The notes under the pieces are model-generated. The model was not told the DNA's origin. It saw only the letters and a program-made list of their open reading frames with translations, and did not search any database. A stretch of 35,615 nt of DNA, from assembly GCA_030706605.1 (NCBI GenBank), contig JAUZOE010000042.1:1-35615 (forward strand), in the 5' to 3' direction. The translations under genes and the position numbers were made by a program. Shown here piece after piece: positions 26,024 through 34,761 of the stretch; the first letter of the stretch is position 1, and every line of letters starts with the position of its first letter. The stretch is from Bacteroidota bacterium (lineage in GTDB: Bacteria > Bacteroidota > Bacteroidia > Chitinophagales > Chitinophagaceae).

Positions 26024-27358
26024 ATGGCATTGAGTAAAGATGATTTTGGTAAAGATTTTACATGGGGTGTTTCTACTGCGGCTTACCAGGTAGAAGGAGC
26101 CTATGACGCGCATTCAAAAGGGAAATCTATCTGGGACGATTTTGTAAAGCAAAGAAATAAAATATTCAAAAACCATCATGGCGATATAGCCTGTGATTTT
26201 TATAATCGATATAAGAGTGATCTATGTATGATGAAAAGGCTGAATATTCCTAATCATCGTTTTTCTATTGCCTGGAGCAGGATATTACCTGGTGGCACCG
26301 GAGTTCTAAATATGGACGGCATTGATTTTTATGACCGTCTTATAGATTTTACACTTGAAATGGGTATTACGCCATGGGTAACTCTTTATCATTGGGATTT
26401 GCCATTAGAACTTGAAAAAAGAGGAGGATGGGTTAACCGTGAAGTTATTCATTGGTTTCAAAATTATGTATCTATTTGTGTAAAAAACTTTGGCGATAGG
26501 ATATCTAATTGGATGGTGCTTAATGAACCTATGGTGTTCAGTGGGGCAGGGTATTTTCTGGGGGTGCATGCACCGGGAAGAAAAGGCCTGAATAATTTTT
26601 TGGCGGCTACACATCATGCTGCTATGGCGCAATCCTGCGGAGCACGAATCATAAAATTGATGCAAACAGAAAGTAATGTAGGGACTACTTTTTCATGCTC
26701 ATATATAGAACCTTTCCGCGCTGTGGCAAAAGATATAAGAGCGTCCTTGAAAGTGGATGCACTTCTCAATAGGTTGTTTATAGAACCCCTTTTGGGATTG
26801 GGATATCCTACAGAAGATCTTAAAATATTAAAGCGGATAGAAAAATTTGTGAAGCAAAATGATGAAGCGGACCTTGCATTTAATATGGATTTTATTGGCT
26901 TGCAAAACTACACCAGGGAGATGGTAAGTTACAGTGCTTTTATGCCATTTATAAGAGCAAAAATAATAAAGGCGGATAAGCGCAATGTTGCAACTACTTT
27001 AATGAATTGGGAAGTTTATCCTGAATCTGTTTATCATATTTTAAAGAAATTTAGTGCGTACAAAAATATGCCTCCGTTAATGATTACTGAAAATGGAGCT
27101 GCTTTTAATGATGAAGTAAATGAAGGGAAAGTGGTAGATACCAAACGGGTCAATTTTTTGAAAGGTAATATAGAGCAGGTACTTCGAGCAAAGCAGGAAG
27201 GAGTAAATGTTACGGGCTATTTTATTTGGACCTTTCTTGATAATTTTGAATGGGCTGAAGGCTATTATCCGCGCTTTGGATTGGTTCATGTTGATTTTGA
27301 AACCCAGGAAAGGATTGTAAAGTCTTCCGGATGTTGGTATGCTGATTTTCTTTCTTGA
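26024..27358 (+). CDS. GH1 beta-glucosidase (cytosolic)
   Basis: A 444-aa family 1 glycoside hydrolase with intact catalytic residues: acid/base Glu168 in VLNEP and nucleophile Glu356 in MITENGAAF. Other GH1 landmarks are FTWGVSTAAYQVEGAY near the N-terminus, HRFSIAWSRILP, YHWDLP, and FLDNFEWAEGYYPRFGLVHVDF at the C-terminus. There is no signal peptide, so it works in the cytosol on imported or internally made beta-glycosides. Its place 14 bases after a glycosyltransferase gene and in an operon with a phosphatase suggests a role in turnover of a glycolipid or glycoside rather than plain sugar scavenging. No sugar transporter is nearby. Confidence 0.95.
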   Translation: MALSKDDFGKDFTWGVSTAAYQVEGAYDAHSKGKSIWDDFVKQRNKIFKNHHGDIACDFYNRYKSDLCMMKRLNIPNHRFSIAWSRILPGGTGVLNMDGIDFYDRLIDFTLEMGITPWVTLYHWDLPLELEKRGGWVNREVIHWFQNYVSICVKNFGDRISNWMVLNEPMVFSGAGYFLGVHAPGRKGLNNFLAATHHAAMAQSCGARIIKLMQTESNVGTTFSCSYIEPFRAVAKDIRASLKVDALLNRLFIEPLLGLGYPTEDLKILKRIEKFVKQNDEADLAFNMDFIGLQNYTREMVSYSAFMPFIRAKIIKADKRNVATTLMNWEVYPESVYHILKKFSAYKNMPPLMITENGAAFNDEVNEGKVVDTKRVNFLKGNIEQVLRAKQEGVNVTGYFIWTFLDNFEWAEGYYPRFGLVHVDFETQERIVKSSGCWYADFLS

Positions 27359-27449
27359 AATACACATTGCATCATATGGCAAATTATTGCAGCAAAAAAT
27401 TTGAGTTGATATGGTGTTATCATGAAGAAACAAAATCATTAATAAAATA

Positions 27450-27482
27450 TTTGAGTTTGTTTGTATTGAAAAGATACTTTTG
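27450..27482 (+). promoter_or_regulatory. Promoter of the CHU_C surface protein gene
   Basis: TTTG at 27450-27453, 21 bases, then TACTTTTG at 27475-27482. This is the best full -33/-7 match in the window. It lies upstream of the GTG at 27505 and excludes the earlier in-frame starts. Confidence 0.65.
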
Positions 27483-27504
27483 TAACTCATTCAATATTTT
27501 GTCT

Positions 27505-29508
27505 GTGAAAGCTGGGTTTATTTTTACTTTTTTATTACTAATTACTTTATTGGGTAATGCTCAAACATGTACTACGCTTGGGCAGAATCCTTCTTCTGCA
27601 TTTCCTGTTTGTGGAACCAATACTTTTTCTCAATCTACTGTGCCATATTGTGGAGGGGCACCCATTCCTGGTCCATGTAGCACAGATCCGTTAACTGATA
27701 CGAATCCTTTTTGGTATAAGTTTACGTGTTTCTCTGCGGGTACACTAGGGTTTCTTATTACTCCAGATGATCTTGCCGATGATTATGACTGGCAGTTATT
27801 TGATATTACCGGGAAGAATCCAAATGATATTTATACAGACCCTTCTTTATTTGTTGCCTGCAACTGGTCTGGCAATACGGGACTCACAGGAGCATCTGCT
27901 TCCGGCACTTCTTTGCAGAATTGCGCTGGCCCGGCATATCCTACTTTTAGCGCTATGCCTACTTTGAAACTGGATCATAATTATCTTTTATTAGTAAGTC
28001 ATTTCACTGTGTTCACGCCATCTCAAAAGGGATATACATTGTCATTTGGCGGAGGCACTGCCAGCATTACCGATCCCAAGCTGCCTGACTTACAAAGTGC
28101 TACTTCATCTTGTGATGCGTCAAAAATATATATTAAGTTGAATAAGAAAATGAGATGTAGTACTCTTGATCCCGATGGAAGTGATTTTGTTATTTCTTCT
28201 CCCTTAACTAATATAATTTCAGCAATCGGATCTTCCTGTTCTAACGGGTTTGATATGGACTCTCTCATACTTACCCTGAGCAATCCTTTACCTCCCGGCA
28301 ACTATACTGTTACTATAAAAAACGGGACCGACAGTAATACCATAATGGATAATTGTGATAGAAATATTCCGCCAGGAAATTCATTGCCTTTAACTATACC
28401 CGTATTGATGCCTACGCCTATGGATAGTATGGTGCCGGTGAAATGTTCGCCTCGAAGTTTACAATTGGTTTTTAAAAAGAATATGCTTTGTAATTCTATA
28501 GCGCCTGATGGCAGCGATTTTATGGTTACAGGCCCTTCCCCGGTTTCTGTAATTAATGCTGGCGGCAATTGCGTAAACGGGGTTACAGGAATTATTAATG
28601 TTACATTGGGGAGCCCCATTGTAAAAGGAGGTACTTATAAAATTATTTTGAAACAAGGTAGTGATGGAAATACCATTTTGGATGAATGTTCACAGCCAAC
28701 GCCTGCAGGATCTTCAATAAATTTTATGGTTACAGATACTGTATCCGCTGATTTTACTTACCAGTTATTGGCGGGATGCCAAACAGATACTTTACAACTG
28801 TTTCATAACGGGAATAACGGGGTGAATCAATGGGCATGGACATTAGATTATAATGGAAATAGTGTAGTCCAAAATCCGGTTACTTACTTTTCTACTTTTG
28901 GACAAAAGCAAATTATATTACGTGTATCCAATGGTGTTTGCAGTGATACCCTGTCAAAAATTATTAACCTTGGTAATAAACTGAAAGCTGATTTTGAAAC
29001 TAATAACATTTTATGCCCTGAGGATTCTGCTGAATTTATCAATAAAAGTACCGGCAATGTAGTTTCTTATTATTGGAATTTTGATAATGGTAACACCAGT
29101 TTTGTAGAAGCGCCCTCTCCCCAAAAATTTCCATTACTCACTTTTGAGAAAACCTATTCAATCAGGCTAATTGTTGGGAACTCAGGTTGTGCTGATACTT
29201 CCTTTCAAAATATAAAAGTGTTGAAGAGTTGTTATATTGCTGTGCCGACTGCATTTACACCCAATGGTGATGGGCTTAACGATTTTTTGTATCCTCTTAA
29301 TGCTTACAAGGCTGATAATTTAGAATTTAAAGTTTACAACCGATTAGGTCAATTAGTATTTTCTTCAAAAGAGTGGACGCGTAAATGGGATGGAACTATA
29401 AAAGGAGAACCCCAGGATTCCGGCATCTACGTCTGGACTTTACAATATACCAATCGTGATACCGGAAAACATATTTTTATGAAAGGCTCAACTGTTTTGA
29501 TCAGATAA
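27505..29508 (+). CDS. Secreted CHU_C (type IX-sorted) protein with Ig-like and PKD domains
   Basis: A 667-aa protein starting at GTG 27505. The longer frame back to 27355 is rejected because the promoter at 27450-27482 lies inside it and because GTG gives a clean signal peptide (KAGFIFTFLLLITLLGNAQ). After a Cys-rich N-terminal region come two tandem repeats of about 105 residues (193-300 and 307-410), each with DGSDF, CxxG and a GTYKI/GNYTV strand. Two PKD-like domains follow (about 411-493 and 494-574), then the gliding-motility-associated C-terminal domain: FTPNGDGLNDFLYPLN ... WDGTIKGEPQDSGIYVW. The last domain directs export and attachment through type IX secretion. The machinery itself is not in the window. 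Confidence 0.88.
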   Translation: MKAGFIFTFLLLITLLGNAQTCTTLGQNPSSAFPVCGTNTFSQSTVPYCGGAPIPGPCSTDPLTDTNPFWYKFTCFSAGTLGFLITPDDLADDYDWQLFDITGKNPNDIYTDPSLFVACNWSGNTGLTGASASGTSLQNCAGPAYPTFSAMPTLKLDHNYLLLVSHFTVFTPSQKGYTLSFGGGTASITDPKLPDLQSATSSCDASKIYIKLNKKMRCSTLDPDGSDFVISSPLTNIISAIGSSCSNGFDMDSLILTLSNPLPPGNYTVTIKNGTDSNTIMDNCDRNIPPGNSLPLTIPVLMPTPMDSMVPVKCSPRSLQLVFKKNMLCNSIAPDGSDFMVTGPSPVSVINAGGNCVNGVTGIINVTLGSPIVKGGTYKIILKQGSDGNTILDECSQPTPAGSSINFMVTDTVSADFTYQLLAGCQTDTLQLFHNGNNGVNQWAWTLDYNGNSVVQNPVTYFSTFGQKQIILRVSNGVCSDTLSKIINLGNKLKADFETNNILCPEDSAEFINKSTGNVVSYYWNFDNGNTSFVEAPSPQKFPLLTFEKTYSIRLIVGNSGCADTSFQNIKVLKSCYIAVPTAFTPNGDGLNDFLYPLNAYKADNLEFKVYNRLGQLVFSSKEWTRKWDGTIKGEPQDSGIYVWTLQYTNRDTGKHIFMKGSTVLIR

Positions 29509-29606
29509 GAATTTGCTAAAATCTATTATCTTAGACCTTCGCAAACCTTGTTTGAGCTGTTTATATTGATTTCTGTTACAATTTTTTTCATTTTGGGAAA
29601 TATTTC

Positions 29607-29634
29607 TTTGCGTGAATAGTAGAGCCTACTTTCG
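29607..29634 (+). promoter_or_regulatory. Candidate promoter of the DUF3817 gene
   Basis: TTTG, 16 bases, then TACTTTCG, one base off the -7 consensus. The spacing is shorter than usual. It ends 38 bases before the ATG at 29673. Confidence 0.3.
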
Positions 29635-29672
29635 CAGGAATTGTTCTTTTTATCTAAAAAACGTTTATTAAC

Positions 29673-30008
29673 ATGGATTTAAAATTTTCGGACAGCACTA
29701 TAGGAAGATTCAGGATGGTAGCTATTTCAGAAGGGATTTCATTTATTGTTCTTTTATTTATAGCGATGCCCTTAAAATATTTTGCCGGTATACCCGAGGC
29801 CGTAAAATATGTGGGCTGGGTACATGGGTTGCTTTTTGTGCTTTATGTATATGGCTTAATCACGGTAAAAATTAATTTAAACTGGGGTTTCAAAAAAACA
29901 TTAAGAGCCTTTCTGGCTTCATTATTACCCTTCGGGACTTTTATACTGGATAAAAGCCTTCAAAAAGAAGAAAAATTGTTTACAGAGCAAGAATCACTAA
30001 GCAAATAA
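29673..30008 (+). CDS. DUF3817-family membrane protein
   Basis: A 111-aa integral membrane protein with three predicted helices (about 16-33, 44-63, 78-93). The motifs GRFRMVAISEGISFIVLLFIAMPLKYF and VGWVHGLLFVLYVY are those of DUF3817, a family of small membrane proteins of unknown activity, in some actinobacteria found next to transporters. It stands alone, with a promoter candidate upstream. No function can be assigned. Confidence 0.88.
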   Translation: MDLKFSDSTIGRFRMVAISEGISFIVLLFIAMPLKYFAGIPEAVKYVGWVHGLLFVLYVYGLITVKINLNWGFKKTLRAFLASLLPFGTFILDKSLQKEEKLFTEQESLSK

Positions 30009-30202
30009 GTCACTTGTATGTTCCAGGCAATTTAAAACTACGGTCAGGTTCCCATGAACTCTAGGACTGGAAAGCAATACAATATGCAATAATTAGAAAC
30101 TAATATTTTTAACTATTTTTTAATTTTCTTCTGTTAATTGTGGCTGAAATCCTTTAACTTTATTTTACCTTTTTATTTTAAGCATTACAAATACCAACTG
30201 CT

Positions 30203-30796
30203 TTGTCCGATCAGACTTTAAATATCACAAAAGGCCTACTTCTAAAAGTAGCGGAGGGTAATGAAGATGCCTTCAAGCAGCTATTTAAAATTTATTATAA
30301 TCAACTTGGAGATTATATTATGCGCATTACTGAATCTGAGCCGTTAACGCAAGAAATAGTTCAGGATGTATTTTTAAAAATATGGATTAATCGTAGCTCT
30401 CTTGCTGATATAAACTGTTTCAAAGCCTATCTCAATGTGGTTGCCAGAAATCATGCATTTAACTGTCTGAAACAAATTGCCAGAGAAAAAAAACAGAATA
30501 AAGAGTGGGTTAATACAGTTTTGCATCTGGCTTCAAATGATTTTGAGGAAAGCTCATCTGCTGAAGCCTGGGACCTGATTGATGAAGCTGTAGAATTACT
30601 TCCCGCTCAGCAAAAGAAAGTCTATACGCTCAGCAGGAAGCATGGAATGAAGCAGCTTGAAATAGCCAGAGAATTGAATATCTCCCTTGAAACAGTAAAA
30701 AAACATATGGTATTGGCACTACGTTTTTTAAAAAATCATTTGCGCACACATATTGGTTTTTTTATCATTTTTATGATAAGCCTCTTTAAATACTAG
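30203..30796 (+). CDS. ECF sigma factor (FecI-like), TTG start
   Basis: A 197-aa sigma-70 family factor. Region 2 spans about 18-82 (EDAFKQLFKIYYNQLGDYI, then EIVQDVFLKIW) and region 4 about 126-180 with the helix-turn-helix KQLEIARELNISLETVKKHM. TTG at 30203 is the only possible start: the frame closes at 30179 upstream and no ATG or GTG lies before residue 40. The C-terminus ends in a hydrophobic segment (IGFFIIFMISLFKY), seen in Bacteroidota FecI-like factors. These normally sit next to a FecR anti-sigma and SusC/SusD genes; here neither is present, so it is an orphan whose regulon lies elsewhere. Confidence 0.92.
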   Translation: MSDQTLNITKGLLLKVAEGNEDAFKQLFKIYYNQLGDYIMRITESEPLTQEIVQDVFLKIWINRSSLADINCFKAYLNVVARNHAFNCLKQIAREKKQNKEWVNTVLHLASNDFEESSSAEAWDLIDEAVELLPAQQKKVYTLSRKHGMKQLEIARELNISLETVKKHMVLALRFLKNHLRTHIGFFIIFMISLFKY

Positions 30797-30969
30797 AGAT
30801 TAATAGAATTCATTTACCTCTTTCCTGTCTAACTTTTGTCTTGTTATTGTTTCCCTTTTGTCTTAAATATGTGGTATGAATAAATTTCATCTTCAAAAGA
30901 CTATTTTTTTGAGAATAATTAAATATTAGATGATCATGAATAGATATTTTTCATTTTAAAAAAAAGAGT

Positions 30970-31791
30970 ATGAATTTCCAAAAAATTATAATAGCGATCT
31001 TTTTTTCCTGCTCCGTGTTTATTGTATTGGGACAGCAAACAATACCACCACTTCCCGTATCAAAGGATGGATTTATCGTAATTGCTCATCGTGGGGGTCA
31101 CCTGGTAAAGCCGGAAAATACGGTGGCTGCCATTGAGGAAGCTATTAAAGCAGGTGCTGATTATACAGAGATGGACCTTCGGACGACCAGAGATGGCTAC
31201 CTTGTCTTGTGTCATAATTCGACTGTAGATGAAACTACAAATGGGAAAGGTCGGGTTTCGGATTTAACCTGGAATGAGATTCATAAGCTTGATGTGGTAA
31301 ATAAGGAAGGAAAACAATATCGTATTCCTGAATTTAGGGATGCATTGAAAGCCTGCAAGGGCAGGATCAATATCTATCTTGATTTTAAAGATGCGGATGT
31401 TGCTGAAGCCTACCGCCAGATAAAGGCAGCAGGAATGGAAAAGCATGTGGTTGTTTACCTGAACAAGCCAGAACAATATCCGGCATGGAGAAAAATAGCG
31501 CCGGCAATGCCACTTATGACCAGTTTGCCGGAATCTGTTAAAACTGAAGCAGATTTACGGGCATTCCTCAAGAGGATGCAGATAGAGGTATTTGACAATA
31601 TTACGGATAGTAAACTGTTAGCTGCTGCCCGTAAAAATGGTGTTAGTGTATGGTTAGATGTAGAGGGGGCAGATGAAAATCCTGCGAAATGGAGTTCTGC
31701 TATTCATTTGGGTATACAAGGAATGCAAACAGATCACCCGGGAGCATTAGTCAAATATCTTAAACAAAACAAACTACGAAATGGTCTATAA
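30970..31791 (+). CDS. Secreted glycerophosphodiester phosphodiesterase
   Basis: A 273-aa GDPD-family TIM barrel with a signal peptide (cleavage near VLGQQ). Catalytic residues are all present: H40-R41 in IAHRGG, E49-N50-T51 in KPENT, E67-M-D69 in YTEMDLR, and H82 in LCHN. It hydrolyses glycerophosphodiesters, such as glycerophosphocholine or glycerophosphoethanolamine from phospholipid turnover, to sn-glycerol 3-phosphate and an alcohol, in the periplasm. There is no glycerol-3-phosphate transporter beside it. It is about 170 bases after the ECF sigma gene and may have its own promoter. Confidence 0.94.
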   Translation: MNFQKIIIAIFFSCSVFIVLGQQTIPPLPVSKDGFIVIAHRGGHLVKPENTVAAIEEAIKAGADYTEMDLRTTRDGYLVLCHNSTVDETTNGKGRVSDLTWNEIHKLDVVNKEGKQYRIPEFRDALKACKGRINIYLDFKDADVAEAYRQIKAAGMEKHVVVYLNKPEQYPAWRKIAPAMPLMTSLPESVKTEADLRAFLKRMQIEVFDNITDSKLLAAARKNGVSVWLDVEGADENPAKWSSAIHLGIQGMQTDHPGALVKYLKQNKLRNGL

Positions 31792-31985
31792 TATTGCAGG
31801 TGACATTTCATAAAGGGATATCTACATAAATTAGATTGTACTAACTTGAAAGATTTGTTGAGCATTGTATCCGAACCATAAAGTATTTTCCCGGTAAAAG
31901 TTCCTCCTATCAAGACATAGTATAACTAATAATTTATAATCATTAGACAAAGGCTATAACTGTTTTTTTAAAATATTGAATGTTT

Positions 31986-31993
31986 TACATTTG
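31986..31993 (+). promoter_or_regulatory. -7 promoter element (TACATTTG) before trhO
   Basis: TACATTTG matches TAnnTTTG exactly, followed by C. It lies 80 bases before the ATG at 32074. The upstream region is T-rich without a clear TTTG at -33. Confidence 0.45.
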
Positions 31994-32073
31994 CATAATA
32001 TTTTTATCCGCCTTTTTAAGGCTTGATTCATCCTGTAAATGTCTCATGTAAACCGGATAGAGGATAGACTATT

Positions 32074-33117
32074 ATGGCATTATTACACAATCGAGTTTCT
32101 CAGAAGGAACTGAAGCAACAGTTATTCGAAGAAAAAGAACCCCGTATTACTTTGTCTTTTTATACGTACTCATTTATTGAAGATCCGCAGGATTTCCGTG
32201 ATGCGTTTTATGAAAATTTGAATGAACTCAAAGTATTCGGGCGCATTTATGTGGCTCAGGAAGGCATTAATGCCCAGATGAGCATTCCCGAATCTCATTT
32301 TGGGAAATTTAAAAACTATCTTGATACTATTCCATTTTTAAAAAATATTCGTTTAAACATTGCCGTGGAAGATGACGGCAAAAGTTTTTGGGTGTTGAAA
32401 ATAAAAGTCAGGAGTAAAATTGTAGCCGATGGAATTAATGATTCCAATTTTGATATGAGTAAAAAAGGAAAATATGTAGATGCCTATTCCTTTAATAAGT
32501 TGACTGCTGATCCGGAAACGATTGTGGTGGATATGCGCAATCATTATGAATACGAAGTGGGCCATTTTGAAAATGCGATAGAAGTGCCCTCCGATACTTT
32601 CAGGGAGCAGTTGCCCATGGCTGTTAGTATGCTTGAAGATAAAAAAGACAAGAACATCATCATGTATTGCACGGGTGGTATTCGCTGCGAAAAGGCCAGT
32701 GCTTATATGCTCCACAATGGGTTTAAAAGTGTATTTCACCTGGAAGGAGGTATTATTCAGTATGCTAATAAAATAAAAGAAGAACATTTGCCTAATAAAT
32801 TTCTCGGGAAAAATTTTGTATTTGATGGCAGGCTTGGGGAGAAAATAGGTGAAGAAATAATCAGCCATTGTCACCAATGTGGCGCTCCTGCTGATACACA
32901 TACCAATTGTGCCAATGAAGGCTGCCACTTGCTTTTTATACAATGTGCATCCTGTGCTGAAAAATATGAAGGGTGTTGCTCCACTGAATGCCAGTCAGTA
33001 AATCATTTATCAGAAGATGAAAGAAAACAAAAGCGGAAAGGGGTGAAGAATGGAATCATGATTTTTAATAAATCCAGGAAAAGGATGGATGGTTTGATGA
33101 ATGGGAGCAGGCTTTGA
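32074..33117 (+). CDS. trhO: tRNA uridine(34) hydroxylase, rhodanese family
   Basis: A 347-aa member of the UPF0176/TrhO (YceA) family. An N-terminal acylphosphatase-like domain ([14 protein letters not shown] ... [13 protein letters not shown]) is followed by a rhodanese domain with active-site Cys199 in [13 protein letters not shown] and a C-terminal Cys-rich zinc-binding region ([24 protein letters not shown]). TrhO hydroxylates U34 of certain tRNAs to 5-hydroxyuridine using oxygen. Length and active-site loop match the family. It is a single gene, convergent with purC. Confidence 0.93.
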   Translation: MALLHNRVSQKELKQQLFEEKEPRITLSFYTYSFIEDPQDFRDAFYENLNELKVFGRIYVAQEGINAQMSIPESHFGKFKNYLDTIPFLKNIRLNIAVEDDGKSFWVLKIKVRSKIVADGINDSNFDMSKKGKYVDAYSFNKLTADPETIVVDMRNHYEYEVGHFENAIEVPSDTFREQLPMAVSMLEDKKDKNIIMYCTGGIRCEKASAYMLHNGFKSVFHLEGGIIQYANKIKEEHLPNKFLGKNFVFDGRLGEKIGEEIISHCHQCGAPADTHTNCANEGCHLLFIQCASCAEKYEGCCSTECQSVNHLSEDERKQKRKGVKNGIMIFNKSRKRMDGLMNGSRL

Positions 33118-33172
33118 GAAATTTTTGCAAATACTCATTATTAATTGAATTTAAATAAAAATCAGAAGCCGG

Positions 33173-33253
33173 TTAGTAGTAAAAAATATATTGCATAAAT
33201 GCTCCTGCGCCAAAAGTTTGGGGTACACCGGAAGGCGATGGTTGGGAGCCTTT
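33173..33253 (-). pseudogene. Possible gene fragment between trhO and purC
   Basis: A short GC-richer patch (about 33199-33253) stands out from the AT-rich surroundings. On the minus strand a 26-codon frame without a start codon reads ...GVPQTFGAGAFMQYIFYY and then stops, which resembles the last strands of an outer-membrane protein. The plus strand also has coding-like frames here (for example APAPKVWGTPEGDGWEPF), so the true frame is uncertain. I read it as the worn end of a lost gene. Confidence 0.25.
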
Positions 33254-33305
33254 TTAAGTAAAATTAAAATACTGATAGAATCAGCATTCTGAAAAGAGCG
33301 GATAA

Positions 33306-34232
33306 TTATTTTAAATCAGATAACGCCGCTAAAATTCTTTCCTTAGTTTCTTCGTCACTTAATTCTTTTGGTTCAAATTTTTCTCCTATCAGTTTTTCAT
33401 ATAATTCAATATAGCGTTTAGATATAACCGAGATCCATTCCTCGCTCATTTCGGGAACCTGTTGTCCTTCTTTTCCCATAAAATTATTTTTGATCAGCCA
33501 TTCCCTTACAAATTCTTTGCTAAGTTGTTTTTGTTTTTCTCCTTTCGATTGTCTTTCTTCAAATCCATCGGCATAAAAATAGCGTGAACTGTCAGGTGTG
33601 TGTATTTCATCAATAAGGATAATTTTATCCCCCAGTTTTCCGAATTCATATTTGGTATCTACCAGTATTAATCCTCTTTTTGCAGCCAGTTCTTTTCCCC
33701 TGGCAAAAAGAAGCAAAGCGTATTTTTCCAATTGCTCATAATCTGCTTTAGAAACGATTTTCCGTGCTATAATTTCATCTTTGCTGATGTCCTCATCATG
33801 GCCTTCGGCAGCTTTGGTGGAAGGTGTAATAATAGGGGAAGGGAAATAATCATTTTCTTTAAGCTCATCGGGCATTCTTACTCCACACAATATCCTTTCG
33901 CCAGCAGAATAAGTACGCCAGGCATGGCCTGTAAGATTTCCTCTTACTACCATTTCTATTTTAAAAGGGACACATTTTAACCCGATAGAGACATTAGGAG
34001 CCGGAACTTTGAGAAGCCAGTTGGGGCAAATGTCAATTGTATTGTGCAGCATGTAGGCAGCAATCTGGTTTAGTACTTGTCCTTTATAAGGGATTGGTTT
34101 AGGTAAAATTACATCAAAGGCGGAAATGCGGTTGCTGGCGATCATAATCAACAGGCGATCTTCGATCGTATAAACATCTCTTACTTTTCCTTTGTAAAAG
34201 TCAGTTTGGCCGGGGAATAAATACGAATTCAT
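33306..34232 (-). CDS. purC: SAICAR synthase
   Basis: A 308-aa phosphoribosylaminoimidazole-succinocarboxamide synthase. Motifs are [68 protein letters not shown] and [12 protein letters not shown]. It condenses CAIR with aspartate using ATP in purine synthesis, in the cytosol. At about 300 residues it is the longer form typical of yeast and many Bacteroidota. It is transcribed alone. A near-consensus -7 octamer (CACTTTTG, minus strand 34250-34257) lies 17 bases before the ATG. Confidence 0.97.
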   Translation of the reverse strand: MNSYLFPGQTDFYKGKVRDVYTIEDRLLIMIASNRISAFDVILPKPIPYKGQVLNQIAAYMLHNTIDICPNWLLKVPAPNVSIGLKCVPFKIEMVVRGNLTGHAWRTYSAGERILCGVRMPDELKENDYFPSPIITPSTKAAEGHDEDISKDEIIARKIVSKADYEQLEKYALLLFARGKELAAKRGLILVDTKYEFGKLGDKIILIDEIHTPDSSRYFYADGFEERQSKGEKQKQLSKEFVREWLIKNNFMGKEGQQVPEMSEEWISVISKRYIELYEKLIGEKFEPKELSDEETKERILAALSDLK

Positions 34233-34308
34233 TATAATAAAATAAGATGCAAAAGTGAGTATAAATTCCGAGTTATAAAAAAACTAATTTTTATAATATA
34301 ACTGTTAA

Positions 34309-34614
34309 TGTTTTTTACCTAATCCTTCAACAGGAAATTTTGAACCCAACATTCGGGCATTTTCGGTCAACTTTTCGTCAACTGCAAGTAATTATACAAC
34401 ATTAGTAAATAGTTCTTTGGCTATTCATCCCGGGGTAAAAGCACAAGCCACCTTTAGCGGGCCTTTTGTAACCAATTTACAATTTATTGGTTATGGAACT
34501 TTTTCCTCAGGAGGTGCTCGTTATAGTGGTGTGCCTGCCAATGCTGTTTCCATGGACCAGCATTCGGTAAATGGTGTTTGCCATATTATAGATGCTGTTT
34601 TGCTTCCTCAGTAA
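34309..34614 (+). pseudogene. Truncated FAS1 (fasciclin) domain remnant
   Basis: The frame is open from just after a stop at 34306 and ends at 34614. Its C-terminus SMDQHSVNGVCHIIDAVLLPQ fits the closing motif of FAS1 domains (SNGVIHVIDKVLLP; shown as NGVCHIIDAVLLP). Only about 100 residues remain, less than one full domain. There is no signal peptide and no ATG or GTG; the first near-start is a TTG at 34417. FAS1 proteins are secreted adhesion-type proteins, so the N-terminal part appears to be lost. The upstream break falls in the purC promoter region. Confidence 0.65.
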
Positions 34615-34729
34615 AATAGCTTCGTTTGATTGGATTAATGTTGTTTTAAACTCAAATATCTTTTTTAATTTCAACCAGGTAGATTATTTTATTTCAAAAT
34701 TTCTCATAAACCAGTTTCATTAGAGGTAA

Positions 34730-34757
34730 TTGGTAAAGTGAGTTTCTTGTACTTTTG
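34730..34757 (+). promoter_or_regulatory. Promoter of the 34762 lipoprotein gene
   Basis: TTG at 34730-34732, 17 bases, then a perfect TACTTTTG at 34750-34757, four bases before the ATG at 34762. This rules out the GTG at 34738 as the start and implies a leaderless or nearly leaderless message. Confidence 0.55.
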
Positions 34758-34761
34758 CAAA

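Noticed and set aside
27077-27490. 137-codon minus-strand ORF over the end of the GH1 gene
   Set aside because: It is antisense to an intact beta-glucosidase and has no motif or promoter of its own.
32353-32943. 196-codon ORF antisense to trhO
   Set aside because: It lies wholly opposite a well-recognised gene, is rich in Phe, Ile and His, and has no recognisable motif.
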